Below, piece by piece: positions 53,779 to 62,996 of a DNA stretch of 64,000 nt (its first letter is position 1; each line of letters begins with the position of its first letter). This stretch comes from Rhodospirillaceae bacterium (GTDB taxonomy: Bacteria > Pseudomonadota > Alphaproteobacteria > UBA8366 > Aestuariispiraceae). The notes under the pieces were generated by a model. The model was given only the letters and a program-made list of their open reading frames with translations, was not told the DNA's origin and ran no database searches. The position numbers and the translations under genes were made by a program. Location: NCBI GenBank assembly GCA_002709955.1, contig PAQY01000012.1, positions 252,917 to 316,916 of the forward strand, read 5' to 3'.

Positions 53779-54594
53779 TCAGGCGTCTTCAGCAGGCGAT
53801 GATTTTTTCAGCATCGACAGCAATTTGCGCTGTAACTGTTCATTGCTGGCGACGATTTCCGGGCTGTTGAAGGTATAGGCGCGCCCCTTGATATCCGTGA
53901 CGAAACCGCCCGCTTCCTTGACGATTACAATACCGGCGGCAACGTCCCAGGGGCTCAACCCCCGTTCCCAGAACCCATCAAAGCGCCCTGCTGCGACATA
54001 GCACAGATCCAGGGATGCCGTACCCCATCGGCGCACACCAGCCGTCTCGCTCATCGCGGTTTGCAGATGGCGTGTGAATTTTATGTGATCGTCGGTTTCT
54101 TTCCCGATATGCGGAATACCGGTCCCTAATACAGCGTCATGCAGGTTCTGGCGGGCGGAAACACGAATGCGCCGGTCATTGACATAGGCACCTTTGCCTT
54201 TGTCGGCCCAGAACAACTCGTCTTTGATCGGGTCATAGACCACGCCTGCGATCAATTCGCCGTTCTCTTCATATCCGATGGAAACCGCCCAATGGGGCAA
54301 TCCATGCAGAAAATTCGTCGTGCCATCCAGGGGATCGATGATGAAACGTTTTGTCGGGTCATCACCGATCTTGCCACCGGATTCTTCCGCCAGGATTCCC
54401 GCTTCCGGGCGGGCACGGGTCAGTTCCTCAATGATCGTCCGCTCTGCCTTCTGGTCGGCGGTGGAGACGAAATCGCCCGGCCCCTTACGGGATACCTGCA
54501 ATTGCTCCACCTCTCCGAAATCGCGCACCAGCATGCGACCGGCCTTTTCGGCGGCCTTGGTCATTACGTTCAAATGCGCAGAGCGAATAAGCAT
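53779..54594 (-). CDS. suhB: Inositol monophosphatase family protein (SuhB-like)
   Basis: A 271-residue Mg-dependent phosphatase: KGPGDFVSTADQKAE at residue 34, GILAEESGG, and the signature IIDPLDGTTNFLHGLPHWAVSIG; GLSPWDVAAGIVIVKEAGG near the C-terminus completes metal site. It dephosphorylates inositol-1-phosphate and similar substrates; SuhB also acts in rRNA antitermination in other bacteria. It is 14 bp after efp on the same strand, so the two are likely co-transcribed. Confidence 0.93.
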   Translation of the reverse strand: MLIRSAHLNVMTKAAEKAGRMLVRDFGEVEQLQVSRKGPGDFVSTADQKAERTIIEELTRARPEAGILAEESGGKIGDDPTKRFIIDPLDGTTNFLHGLPHWAVSIGYEENGELIAGVVYDPIKDELFWADKGKGAYVNDRRIRVSARQNLHDAVLGTGIPHIGKETDDHIKFTRHLQTAMSETAGVRRWGTASLDLCYVAAGRFDGFWERGLSPWDVAAGIVIVKEAGGFVTDIKGRAYTFNSPEIVASNEQLQRKLLSMLKKSSPAEDA

Positions 54595-54608
54595 ATCAGA
54601 TCAATTCC

Positions 54609-55175
54609 TTAGTCTTTGGCGCGTTCGACGTAAGAACCGTCCAATGTGTTTACAACAATGCGTGTGCCGGCATCGATATGCGGCGGCACCAAGGTGCTGA
54701 CGCCGTTCGACAGTTTGGCGGGCTTATAGGAAGAAGACTGTGTCTGACCCTTTACGACCGGGTCGGCTTCGACGACTTCCAGGGTGACCTTGCCCGGCAG
54801 CGTGGCAGAGATCGGCGCCCCTTCATAGGTTTTGATCTGAACCGTCATGTTTTCCTGCAAAAAGGGAACCTGATCGCCCAGAACGGCATGTTCGACTTCC
54901 ATTTGTTCGAAGGTTTCGCCATCCATAAAGTGCAGCTTTTCGCCGTCGTCATACAGGAAGGTATAGTCGGTTTCGAACAGGTCGGCGCTTTCCACGGCTT
55001 CCTGGGTGCGATACCGCAGGCTGGTCTTGGTGCCGGTGCGCGCGTCGCGGGCCTCGATCTGGGCGACAGATGCACCCTTGCCCGGCTGGTTGATCTCGTT
55101 CTTAATCACGACCAAGAGCTTGCCATCCTGCAGGAAGGCATTACCCGGCCGAAGGTTGATCGCGTTGACTTTCAT
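54609..55175 (-). CDS. efp: Elongation factor P
   Basis: A 188-residue translation factor of standard length with three domains: KOW-like (residues 1-64), OB (65-128) and C-terminal OB (129-188). The tip lysine to be modified is Lys33 in NQPGKGASVAQ, followed by EARDARTGTKTSLRYR; the family signature near the C-terminus is DAGTRIVVNTLDGSYVERAKD. It relieves ribosome stalling at proline stretches, for example in the proline-rich OmpA protein nearby. It is divergent from epmA, which encodes its modifying ligase. Confidence 0.97.
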   Translation of the reverse strand: MKVNAINLRPGNAFLQDGKLLVVIKNEINQPGKGASVAQIEARDARTGTKTSLRYRTQEAVESADLFETDYTFLYDDGEKLHFMDGETFEQMEVEHAVLGDQVPFLQENMTVQIKTYEGAPISATLPGKVTLEVVEADPVVKGQTQSSSYKPAKLSNGVSTLVPPHIDAGTRIVVNTLDGSYVERAKD

Positions 55176-55304
55176 GATTTCACTTCCTTTGTCATGGGGT
55201 GCACTGACGCGCCCCGAATCGCGCGCCTGTCTATCACCAGCGGACGGACTGAGCAACCGCAGAGACGCGCGCGGGCAATCCACATCCTGGTTGAAAGGCT
55301 TCCA

Positions 55305-56360
55305 ATGAACGATCCCTGGTGGTCACCCGCCATTCTGGCAAAACGGCGGGGCAATCTGGCGCTGCGCGGGCGGGCCAAATCTGCGCTGTCAGAATGGTTC
55401 CAATCAGCGGGATTTATTGAGGTGGAAACACCCGCCCTGCAGATATCACCAGGGCTGGAGCCTCATCTGGCTGCCTTTGAAACCCGTCTTGTACCGGCGG
55501 GTCATTATGGACATGCGGAAGTGGGGCACCCTTACTATCTGCATACCAGCCCGGAATTTGCGATGAAGAAGCTGCTGGCAGGCGGGATGGAAAAGATCTG
55601 GCAGTTGTGTCCCGTCTATCGCAATGCCGAAGGGTCGCCCACCCACAGCCCGGAATTCAAGATGCTGGAATGGTATCGCGCGCAGGCAGGGTATGAGGAA
55701 TTGATGTCCGATGCCCAGACATTGATTCGGGCCCTGGCAACGGCCTGTCAGGTGTCTAGCCTGCGGCAGGGGGATCGACACAGTGATCCGATGGGCCCCT
55801 TTCTGCGCCTGACGGTGGCGGAGGCCTTTGCGGAATATTGTGGGCATGACCTGACAGCAACGATCTCAGAAAATCCGCAATCGCCGCCCGTTGCACCCCT
55901 GATCGAAACCGCCAAACGATTGGGGATACGGGTGGCCGGGGGTGACAGTTTTGATGATGTCTTCTTCCGCCTTATGGACGCGCGGATTGAACCGCATCTG
56001 GGCGATGGTGTGCCGTGTTTTCTGATCGATTATCCCATCAGCATGGCAGCCCTGGCCCGTCCAAAACCCGACAATCCAATCTGGGCGGAACGGGTGGAGC
56101 TGTATGCCTGTGGCGTGGAACTGGCGAATGGCTTTGGAGAATTGACCGATGCCGATGAACAACGCCGCAGATTTCAGGCCGATATGGACCTGAAACAGCA
56201 ACTCTACGGTCACCGCTATCCTATTGACGAAGACTTCCTGTCCGCCGTCGCCGCCATGCCGCCTGCTGCGGGCATGGCGTTGGGCTTTGACAGGCTGGTC
56301 ATGCTGCTGGCAGGGGCGGATCGGTTGGACGATGTGTTGTGGGCGCGGGTCTCTTCTTAA
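55305..56360 (+). CDS. epmA: EF-P lysine ligase EpmA (PoxA/GenX)
   Basis: A 351-residue class II lysyl-tRNA-synthetase paralog without the N-terminal anticodon-binding domain. Motif 2 is in MEKIWQLCPVYRNAEGSPTHSPEFKMLEWYRA and motif 3 in GMALGFDRLVMLLAGA. It attaches (R)-beta-lysine to EF-P. AAAGGC precedes the ATG at 55305; the frame is open for 209 further codons upstream, but those lie antisense to efp. Divergent and 129 bp from efp. The beta-lysine maker EpmB is not in the window. Confidence 0.95.
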   Translation: MNDPWWSPAILAKRRGNLALRGRAKSALSEWFQSAGFIEVETPALQISPGLEPHLAAFETRLVPAGHYGHAEVGHPYYLHTSPEFAMKKLLAGGMEKIWQLCPVYRNAEGSPTHSPEFKMLEWYRAQAGYEELMSDAQTLIRALATACQVSSLRQGDRHSDPMGPFLRLTVAEAFAEYCGHDLTATISENPQSPPVAPLIETAKRLGIRVAGGDSFDDVFFRLMDARIEPHLGDGVPCFLIDYPISMAALARPKPDNPIWAERVELYACGVELANGFGELTDADEQRRRFQADMDLKQQLYGHRYPIDEDFLSAVAAMPPAAGMALGFDRLVMLLAGADRLDDVLWARVSS

Positions 56361-56442
56361 CCAGACATAGCCTTGCCCTGCATCGCGTTTCCTGCCACAA
56401 ATTTTGCTGCAGTGCGGAACACTGTTTGGGGGATTTTACAGA

Positions 56443-57840
56443 ATGAAGCAGCATTATGATCTGATCGTCATTGGCAGCGGACCTGCCGGGCGGCGGGCGG
56501 CCATTCAGGCAGCGAAGTTTGGGGCGGATGCGCTGGTGGTGGAAAAGGGCCGACGGGTTGGGGGCGTATCGGTCCATACTGGCACCATTCCTTCTAAAAC
56601 CCTGCGGGAGACGGTGTTAAACCTGTCGGGGTGGAGAGAGCGCGGATTCTATGGGCGCGCCTATCGCGTGAAGGAGGAGATTTCAGCGACCGACCTGCGC
56701 CATCGTTTGCTGAAAACCCTGGATCACGAAGTTGACGTGTTGGAGCATCAATTCGCCCGCAACAAGGTGACGACAATTCCCGGTCACGCCAAATTCATTG
56801 AGCCCCATAAGATTGAGGTTCAGGGCGAAGATGGGGAAACCCACATATTCTCTGGGGACCGTTTTCTGCTGGCCGTTGGCACGCGCCCCTTTCGCCCGGA
56901 CACGATCCCCTTTGACGGCGTTTCCGTTCTGGACAGCGACGAAATTCTTGAAGTGGACCGCGTGCCGCGCAGCCTGACGGTGATCGGGGCCGGTGTGATC
57001 GGGGTCGAATATGCGACGATCTTTTCCGCGCTGGATGTGCCCGTCACCCTGATTGAAGGGCGCGACACGATGCTGGATTTCGTGGATCGTGAGTTGATTG
57101 AGGATTTTACCCATCAATTGCGAGACCGGGGTATGGTTCTGCGGCTGGGCTGTTCCATCGAATCGGTTGCGGTGTCCGGCTCTGGCGTTGTCGCGCATTT
57201 AAAGGGCGGCCGGGTGGTAAAATCCGACATGCTGTTATTCGCCGCCGGACGGGAAGGGGCGACCGACAGCCTGAATCTGGCCGCTGCTGGGCTGACGGCA
57301 GACAGTCGCAAACGCCTGAAGGTCGATCCCATAACCTTCCAGACAGAAGTCGCCCATATCTATGCGGCTGGCGATGTGATCGGTTTTCCCAGCCTGGCCT
57401 CCACATCGATGGAACAGGGGCGCATTGCGGCCTGTCACGCCCTGGGCAAGCCGATGCAGGACCCGCCGGACTATTTTCCCTATGGCATTTATGCCGTGCC
57501 GGAAATCTCAACCGTCGGTATGACGGAAGAAGAAGTGCAGGAGCGGAAAATTCCCTATGAATGCGGTATCGCCAGGTTCCGGGAGACATCGCGCGGCCAC
57601 ATTATGGGGCTGGATGCAGGCATGATGAAGATGATCTTTTCCATCAAGACCCATCGTCTGCTGGGCGTTCATATCTGTGGGGAGGGTGCGACAGAACTGA
57701 TCCATATCGGTCAGGCCGTGCTGAACCTGAAAGGGACCCTGGAATATTTCGTCGAAAATACGTTCAACTATCCGACCCTGGCCGAAGCCTACAAGATCGC
57801 CGCCCTGGATGCCTGGAACCGGATGCCGGATCGGGTTTAA
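56443..57840 (+). CDS. sthA: Soluble pyridine nucleotide transhydrogenase SthA
   Basis: A 465-residue flavoprotein of the disulfide reductase family. FAD-binding YDLIVIGSGPAGRRAAIQAA, then GGVSVHTGTIPSKTLRE, where the redox cysteines of lipoamide dehydrogenases are absent (no CxxxxC), as in SthA; NAD-binding VIGAGVIGVEYATIFSAL; FAD-binding IYAAGDVIGFP. It interconverts NADH and NADPH in the cytoplasm. It starts 82 bp after epmA. Lack of the CxxxxC pair separates it from Lpd and mercuric reductase. Confidence 0.95.
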   Translation: MKQHYDLIVIGSGPAGRRAAIQAAKFGADALVVEKGRRVGGVSVHTGTIPSKTLRETVLNLSGWRERGFYGRAYRVKEEISATDLRHRLLKTLDHEVDVLEHQFARNKVTTIPGHAKFIEPHKIEVQGEDGETHIFSGDRFLLAVGTRPFRPDTIPFDGVSVLDSDEILEVDRVPRSLTVIGAGVIGVEYATIFSALDVPVTLIEGRDTMLDFVDRELIEDFTHQLRDRGMVLRLGCSIESVAVSGSGVVAHLKGGRVVKSDMLLFAAGREGATDSLNLAAAGLTADSRKRLKVDPITFQTEVAHIYAAGDVIGFPSLASTSMEQGRIAACHALGKPMQDPPDYFPYGIYAVPEISTVGMTEEEVQERKIPYECGIARFRETSRGHIMGLDAGMMKMIFSIKTHRLLGVHICGEGATELIHIGQAVLNLKGTLEYFVENTFNYPTLAEAYKIAALDAWNRMPDRV

Positions 57841-58178
57841 CTTTGGATCAGGCGCACGGGTTTATCGAAGGTTTTCAGGGCTTCGGATAACTCTCTGCAT
57901 CGTTTCAGGGTTTGTCGACCAGACCGGACGATGAATTCGAAATGTTTGCCATTGCGCCGTTTCGCAACGGCAAACAGCGGCGTTTCATGGGTGTGTCGGA
58001 AGATGGAGAACACGGCGACAGGGCCATTGAAGTCGATGGCATAGTCGCGCCATTCGCCGGTGGAGACCCGGACGGAATACATCGCCAGCAATTGTCGCAA
58101 TTCGCCTTGATCGAAATAGGTGCGCTGTTTCCCACCGCCGCGCCGCCGGTATTCGGAAAAATCGATCAGCTCTGTCAT
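57837..58178 (-). CDS. DUF2794 domain protein
   Basis: A 113-residue protein of the alphaproteobacterial DUF2794 family, seen in FDQGELRQLLAMYSVRVSTGEWRDYAIDFNGPVAVFSIFRHTHETPLF and the C-terminal GRQTLKRCRELSEALK. It is usually encoded in housekeeping regions; function is unknown. Its end overlaps the sthA stop by 4 bp in convergent orientation, and its start faces a small repeat-bearing gap. Confidence 0.88.
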   Translation of the reverse strand: MTELIDFSEYRRRGGGKQRTYFDQGELRQLLAMYSVRVSTGEWRDYAIDFNGPVAVFSIFRHTHETPLFAVAKRRNGKHFEFIVRSGRQTLKRCRELSEALKTFDKPVRLIQS

Positions 58179-58301
58179 CAGCCTCGTATCCGTAACCTCA
58201 AGGAGCCGTCAGCCTAGCCCATTTTTAACCGGTCACGGAAGTGTCAAATTTCAGAAATAAAAATTCGATGACGGGGTAATGATACCGAATGCTTTTTGAG
58301 T

Positions 58302-58330
58302 TCATGCGTATCAATGGTGCCTGTCGCTCT
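58302..58330. repeat. 29-bp direct repeat, copy 1
   Basis: Starts TCATGCGTATCAATGG and ends CTGTCGCTCT. It recurs at 58405-58433 with a single mismatch. The two copies flank a palindromic element. Confidence 0.8.
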
Positions 58331-58353
58331 GGACCCCGGATCAGGGTCCGGGG
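58331..58353. repeat. REP-like palindrome
   Basis: GGACCCCGGATCAGGGTCCG and the next GGG form two alternative GC stems (GGACCC/GGGTCC and CCCCGGA/TCCGGGG). The sequence resembles a short palindrome common between genes of many alphaproteobacteria. In a gap between two minus-strand genes it may act as a transcription or mRNA boundary. Confidence 0.7.
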
Positions 58354-58404
58354 TGACGATTTGCCCCCATCCGTCGTTATACCCGCCACGGCTGGTAATC
58401 AGAG

Positions 58405-58433
58405 TCATGCGTATCCATGGTGCCTGTCGCTCT
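58405..58433. repeat. 29-bp direct repeat, copy 2
   Basis: Second copy of the repeat at 58302-58330 (one difference). Its end overlaps the last two bases of the stop codon of the small lipoprotein gene (58432-58434), so one copy may have arisen by duplication at the gene end. Confidence 0.8.
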
Positions 58434-58791
58434 AATTAATCTCTTGCTGGTCATAACCATAGGGGTCGGGCTCTGCAAAGCAGTTCACCGTGCCCAGGGT
58501 TCGGTAGCAAAAAACCGGGGCCTCGATCACTTCTTCCCGGGGCGCGCGGCACAGGGGGCCCTTGTCACGGCTTTTTCGGATCGTGTCGCAATCCTGACCG
58601 GTGACCGCACTGGCGATCAGGTCTGACGGGGTCTTATCTTCGTTGATGATCACCGCCGTGGTAACTGCCGCGATACCAAAGGGCGTCAGCAGATCTGACC
58701 CGCAGGCACCCAGAGCCAGGGGCAGGAAAAGTGCGGCGGCTTTCCCAAGCGGGGCGGACCTGCGATGGGTTTTCTCCGGCGGCCTGATCAT
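58432..58791 (-). CDS. Small cysteine-containing lipoprotein, uncharacterised
   Basis: A 119-residue protein with a type II signal sequence (basic KTHRRS, hydrophobic, lipobox ALGAC). The mature part has a hydrophobic patch (LLTPFGIAAVTTAVIIN) and four further Cys residues (DC, LC, FC, NC) that could form disulfides. The start at 58791 has GGAG 9 nt upstream, better than a longer form starting at 58827. The family is not known to me; likely outer-membrane or periplasmic. Divergent from the YfgM-like gene. Confidence 0.75.
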   Translation of the reverse strand: MIRPPEKTHRRSAPLGKAAALFLPLALGACGSDLLTPFGIAAVTTAVIINEDKTPSDLIASAVTGQDCDTIRKSRDKGPLCRAPREEVIEAPVFCYRTLGTVNCFAEPDPYGYDQQEIN

Positions 58792-59024
58792 CAATCCTGA
58801 CTCCAATACATTTGCGCGATTAATCATGCCTCATTGCCTAGCAAATTTTGGGCCACCTGTAATGGATCGGGCGCAATGATTGCGATTGGGGTTGGATCGC
58901 CCTATAAAGCGATGGATTTTGGGGCGCTTTCATTAAAGGGCATGGATAAAATTGCCCGGCTCGCCTAAATAGGGGCAACAACGCGCGCGTTAGATACAGA
59001 TACGAACCGGAAAGTGGATAGATC

Positions 59025-59675
59025 GTGGCCGATATTTTTAATGAAATTGACGAAGAACTGCGTCGGGACAAGGCACAGATCTGGTGGAAGCAATACGGTA
59101 AGTATGTTTTGGCCGTCTGTGTCGTGTTGGTTCTGGGGGCGGGTGCCTATACCTGGTATCAGGATCAGCAGAAATCTGAGATGCGGGCTTTGGCCGATCA
59201 ATACAGTGCTGCGCAACAAACTGCCAGGACCGGCAATGATGCTGATGCGCTGAAGGCCTTTGAAGACCTGGCCGCCAAGGCGGGGGAAAAGGGCATTGGC
59301 CTTGTCGCGCGGTTCCAGGCGGCAGGCTTGCATATCGAAGCCGGAGACCACGCCGCTGCGGCCACCGCATTTGAAGCGATTGCAAATGACAGCGCCGTTG
59401 AAAAACTGTATCGCGACCTGGCAGACGTTATGGCGATTATGCATTCCGGGATTGCTGGTGGTGAGTCCAATGACCTGTTGGCGCGGATTGAACCTTTGGC
59501 TGCGGATGGCGAACCCTGGCGCTATACAGCGCGCATGGTTGGGGCCTCTCTGGCGCTGACATCGGGTGACACGGCCCTGGCCCAGGACTATCTGACCAAG
59601 GTTGCTGATGATGATGGTGCGCCGACCAGTGCCCGTGGGCAGGCGGCAGAGATTCTTCAGGCCATCAAATCCTGA
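59025..59675 (+). CDS. YfgM-like membrane-anchored TPR protein
   Basis: A 216-residue protein with a cytoplasmic N-terminus (IFNEIDEELRRDKAQIWWKQYGKY), one transmembrane helix (VLAVCVVLVLGAGAYTWY) and a periplasmic TPR-like domain of Ala-rich helical repeats. In other proteobacteria YfgM binds the SecYEG/PpiD exit site and is encoded just before bamB, as here. The start is a GTG at 59025. bamB follows after 49 bp. Confidence 0.88.
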   Translation: MADIFNEIDEELRRDKAQIWWKQYGKYVLAVCVVLVLGAGAYTWYQDQQKSEMRALADQYSAAQQTARTGNDADALKAFEDLAAKAGEKGIGLVARFQAAGLHIEAGDHAAAATAFEAIANDSAVEKLYRDLADVMAIMHSGIAGGESNDLLARIEPLAADGEPWRYTARMVGASLALTSGDTALAQDYLTKVADDDGAPTSARGQAAEILQAIKS

Positions 59676-59724
59676 GGCTGACTCCATAGGCCAATAGTGT
59701 CCATGATGTGAAAGTTAGGTAGGC

Positions 59725-61068
59725 ATGAAACAGCAATCAGTAAGAAAAGCCCATCGTCTGGCCTCATGGATCGTCCTTTCAGGATTGGTGCTCGCGGTGG
59801 GCGGATGCAGTTGGTTCGGCGATTCCGAAGCGCCGCCGCTGCCGGGCCAGCGTATATCCATCATGGTGCAAGATACGGATGCGGAACCGGACCCGCGCCT
59901 GTCCGATTTGCGTGTGAAACTGCCGCCACCCTATGTGAATGAGTCCTGGCCCCAAGGCGGTGGATACCCAGATCATGCGATGCATCATTTGAAATCCAGC
60001 GATGAACTGAAGATTGCCTGGCGTATTGATTTTGGCAGTGGGTCCGATGGAAACCGCCGCCTGCTGTCTGGTCCAGTCGTTGCGGAAGGCCGGGTCTATA
60101 CCATGGATGCCGACTTTGAGGTTCGGGCTTTTGATGCCGAAACCGGGAAGCCGATCTGGGAATATGAAGCGGAAGTGCCGGATCTGGATGGCGACGCGTT
60201 TGGTGGGGGTGTTTCCTACGCCGACCGGATGATCTTTGTCACGACGGGATATGCGCATGTTTTTGCGCTGAATGCCCAGACCGGGGAACTGATTTGGGAT
60301 GCGACCGCGCCGGGTCCGATCCGGGCGGCCCCGTCTGTTGGTGAAGGCAAGGTCCTGGCGATTTCAATCGACAACCGTGTCACCGCCTATAACGCTGATA
60401 CGGGCGAGACAATCTGGTTCCATGCGGGTTTTGCAGAAACAGCTGGCCTGTTGGGCGGTGCCAGTCCGGCAATCACGGATCGTACCGCCATCGTTCCTTA
60501 TTCTTCGGGCGAACTGTTTTCTTTGCGCCTGGCAACCGGACGCCCGAACTGGTCTGACAGTCTTGTTTCCGCGCGGCGCAGTGATGCCCTGGCATCCCTG
60601 GCAGATATTCGTGCGCGCCCGATTGTGGATCGCGGCATAGCCTATGCCATCAGCCATGGCGGGCGGATGGTGGGCTTTGATCTGGCCTCTGGATCGCGCA
60701 TTTGGGATCGGCGTATTGGTGGGGTGCAAACGCCCTGGATCGCTGGGGAATTTTTGTATGTTGTCACCCTGGATCAGACCATTCTGTGCATGACGCGCCA
60801 GGGCGGTCGGGTGCGCTGGGCGACGCCCTTGCCGAATTTTGAGGATCCGGAAGATCTGGAAGACCCGATAACATGGGCTGGACCGGTATTGGTGTCTGAT
60901 CGCCTGTTACTGGGCAATTCCCTTGGAGAGTTGTGGTCGGTGTCTCCTTATGACGGGAAACCGTTGGGGCGCATCGATCTTGGCGACTCGATATCTGTGC
61001 CGCCGATTGTGGCGAACGGCACTGTCTATGTGCAGACGGATGCTGGTAATTTGATCGCACTGCGCTGA
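59725..61068 (+). CDS. bamB: Outer-membrane protein assembly lipoprotein BamB
   Basis: A 447-residue lipoprotein: signal sequence with lipobox VGGC at about residue 28, then an eight-bladed PQQ-type beta-propeller with repeats such as VYTMDADFEVRAFDAETGKPIWEYE and VYVQTDAGNLIALR. BamB scaffolds BamA during outer-membrane protein insertion. It sits between yfgM-like and der genes, the conserved order yfgM-bamB-der. The next gene starts 45 bp later. Confidence 0.94.
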   Translation: MKQQSVRKAHRLASWIVLSGLVLAVGGCSWFGDSEAPPLPGQRISIMVQDTDAEPDPRLSDLRVKLPPPYVNESWPQGGGYPDHAMHHLKSSDELKIAWRIDFGSGSDGNRRLLSGPVVAEGRVYTMDADFEVRAFDAETGKPIWEYEAEVPDLDGDAFGGGVSYADRMIFVTTGYAHVFALNAQTGELIWDATAPGPIRAAPSVGEGKVLAISIDNRVTAYNADTGETIWFHAGFAETAGLLGGASPAITDRTAIVPYSSGELFSLRLATGRPNWSDSLVSARRSDALASLADIRARPIVDRGIAYAISHGGRMVGFDLASGSRIWDRRIGGVQTPWIAGEFLYVVTLDQTILCMTRQGGRVRWATPLPNFEDPEDLEDPITWAGPVLVSDRLLLGNSLGELWSVSPYDGKPLGRIDLGDSISVPPIVANGTVYVQTDAGNLIALR

Positions 61069-61113
61069 TTATGGCGTCGCTGCGAAACTGCAACTTTTAG
61101 AAAGTCATCGGCC

Positions 61114-62529
61114 ATGGCCATTGTTGCCATTGTGGGCCGCCCGAATGTCGGCAAATCCACATTGTTTAATCGTTTGGTTGGGAAGCGTCTGGCGATCGTA
61201 GACGATACGCCCGGTGTCACCCGTGATCGGCGCGAAGGCGATGGCAGCCTGGCTGAATTGCGGTTTCGTATCTTTGATACAGCCGGGTTCGAGGACGCAA
61301 CCGATGACAGCCTGGAAGCGCGCATGCGCCGTCAGACGGAACGCGCCATTGTTGATGCTGATGTCGCCTTGCTGATGGTCGATGCCCGCGCAGGCATAAC
61401 CCCGCTGGATGAGCGTTTCGCCAATCTGTTGCGCAAGGGTAAGACACCAATCATCCTGATTGCCAATAAATGTGAGGGCCGCGCCGCGCAGTCGGGATTA
61501 ATGGAATCCTTCTCATTGGGCTTGGGGGAGCCGATCGCTTTTTCTGCGGAACATGGGGAAGGGTTGTCAGAACTGTATGATGCCCTGAAACCCTATGTGA
61601 AGGACCGCGCCAAATCCCTGCCGGGCCTTCATATGCCCGATCTGGATGTCGATCTGGACCCCGATGCGGAAGACGCTGTTGAGGAAGAGCGGCCGGAAGC
61701 CGGCTCGCCGGAGCGCCCGCTTCAAATCGCGATTGTGGGTCGCCCGAATGTGGGGAAATCGACCCTGATCAACCGCTATCTGGGCGAAGACCGCCTGTTG
61801 ACCGGCCCGGAGGCTGGGATTACCCGGGATTCGATAGCTGTGGATTGGGTCTGGAAGGACAAGCATCTGCGCATGGTCGATACGGCGGGTCTGCGCAAGC
61901 GTGCCCGTGTCTCTGAAAAGGTAGAGCGCCTTTCCGCTGCGGACACCCGCCGCACGATTGATTTCGCAGAGGTCGTGGTCCTGGTGCTGGATGCCGATGA
62001 CATGCTGGAAAAGCAGGATCTGACCATCGCACGACAGGTGATTGAGGAAGGCCGTGCCCTGATCATTGCGGCCAATAAATGGGATGCGGTGGAAAACCGC
62101 CTTGAACAATTGCAGAAGCTGAAAGACCGGTTGCAGACATCCCTGACCCAGTTGAAGGGTGTCTCTGTGGTAACGATTTCCGCGTTACAGGGCCGGAATC
62201 TGGACAAGCTGTTGGCGGAAGCATTCCGCATCCACAAAATCTGGAACAAGCGGATTTCTACCGCCAAGCTGAATACCTGGCTGGAAGGCATGGTTGCGGC
62301 CCATCCGCCACCCCTGGCAAAAGGGCGTCGGATTAAGATCCGCTATATGACCCAAGTGAAAATCCGCCCGCCGACCTTTGCGATCTTTGCGTCGCAGGCA
62401 GAAAACTTGCCCGAAGCGTATATCCGGTATTTGACCAATGGATTGCGCAGTGATTTTGGAATGGATGGCGTGCCATTGCGGTTAAATCTTCGCCAGGGTA
62501 AGAATCCGTTCCAGCCACAGAAACGATAG
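61114..62529 (+). CDS. der: Ribosome assembly GTPase Der (EngA)
   Basis: A 471-residue protein with two tandem GTPase domains, each with G1 GRPNVGKST (residues 8 and 210 approximately), DTAG G3 motifs and NKCE/NKWD G4 motifs, then a C-terminal KH-like domain ([19 protein letters not shown] segment, [12 protein letters not shown]). Der is essential for 50S subunit maturation. Its position after bamB is conserved in proteobacteria. Confidence 0.98.
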   Translation: MAIVAIVGRPNVGKSTLFNRLVGKRLAIVDDTPGVTRDRREGDGSLAELRFRIFDTAGFEDATDDSLEARMRRQTERAIVDADVALLMVDARAGITPLDERFANLLRKGKTPIILIANKCEGRAAQSGLMESFSLGLGEPIAFSAEHGEGLSELYDALKPYVKDRAKSLPGLHMPDLDVDLDPDAEDAVEEERPEAGSPERPLQIAIVGRPNVGKSTLINRYLGEDRLLTGPEAGITRDSIAVDWVWKDKHLRMVDTAGLRKRARVSEKVERLSAADTRRTIDFAEVVVLVLDADDMLEKQDLTIARQVIEEGRALIIAANKWDAVENRLEQLQKLKDRLQTSLTQLKGVSVVTISALQGRNLDKLLAEAFRIHKIWNKRISTAKLNTWLEGMVAAHPPPLAKGRRIKIRYMTQVKIRPPTFAIFASQAENLPEAYIRYLTNGLRSDFGMDGVPLRLNLRQGKNPFQPQKR

Positions 62530-62544
62530 GGGATCAGGCAAACA

Positions 62545-62970
62545 ATGCTCTCACGTCAGTTCCATAGCATCCGCCAGCATGTGGTCCGCATAGCGCTGGT
62601 CGTTGCGCTGATGGGCGTGGCGGCCTGTGACGCAACCCGCCTGTTTACCCCGACATCGACAGAATTTGATGGGGCCTGGGTCGGACAATTAAGTGTCTCC
62701 CTGCGCACGGCAGATTGTTACATCGCGCGGGGCGGATTGCGGGTGAAGGTCGAAAATGGCCAGTTATATGGTGATTTGCGCCTGCCCGTTGGTCGCGGCA
62801 GTTTTACCGGCACGGTCGCAGAAGACGGCACGGTTGCAGGCATCAAACTGACAGGTGTCCAGGGCGCAACGGATGCCGAATTTACCGGCACATTCCAAAA
62901 GAACACCGCCCAGGGGGAATGGACCCACAAATATTGTCGCGGCGAATGGGACCTTAAAAAGCTGCGATAA
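62545..62970 (+). CDS. Small lipoprotein, uncharacterised
   Basis: A 141-residue protein with a type II signal sequence (lipobox VAAC, about residue 28) and a beta-rich mature part with regular repeats (GGLRVKVENGQLYGDLRLP, GRGSFTGTVAEDGTVAGIKL, AEFTGTFQKNTAQGEWTHKY) suggesting a small beta-barrel or sandwich; two Cys (TADCYI, KYCRG) may pair. Begins 15 bp after der on the same strand. No family is recognised with confidence. Confidence 0.8.
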   Translation: MLSRQFHSIRQHVVRIALVVALMGVAACDATRLFTPTSTEFDGAWVGQLSVSLRTADCYIARGGLRVKVENGQLYGDLRLPVGRGSFTGTVAEDGTVAGIKLTGVQGATDAEFTGTFQKNTAQGEWTHKYCRGEWDLKKLR

Positions 62971-62996
62971 GCGTCCGGGCCATAAAGGGGCGCTTA
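62968..62996. terminator. Hairpin carrying both stop codons of convergent genes
   Basis: TAAGCGTCC and its complementary GGGCGCTTA arm (62968-62976, 62988-62996) form a 9-bp stem with one G-U pair. The left arm begins with the lipoprotein stop, the right arm ends with the SDR stop. No long T run, so termination efficiency is uncertain. Confidence 0.5.

Noticed and set aside
54678..55304. N-terminal extension of EpmA by 209 codons
   Set aside because: These codons run antisense through efp; the ATG at 55305 gives the normal EpmA length with a ribosome site.
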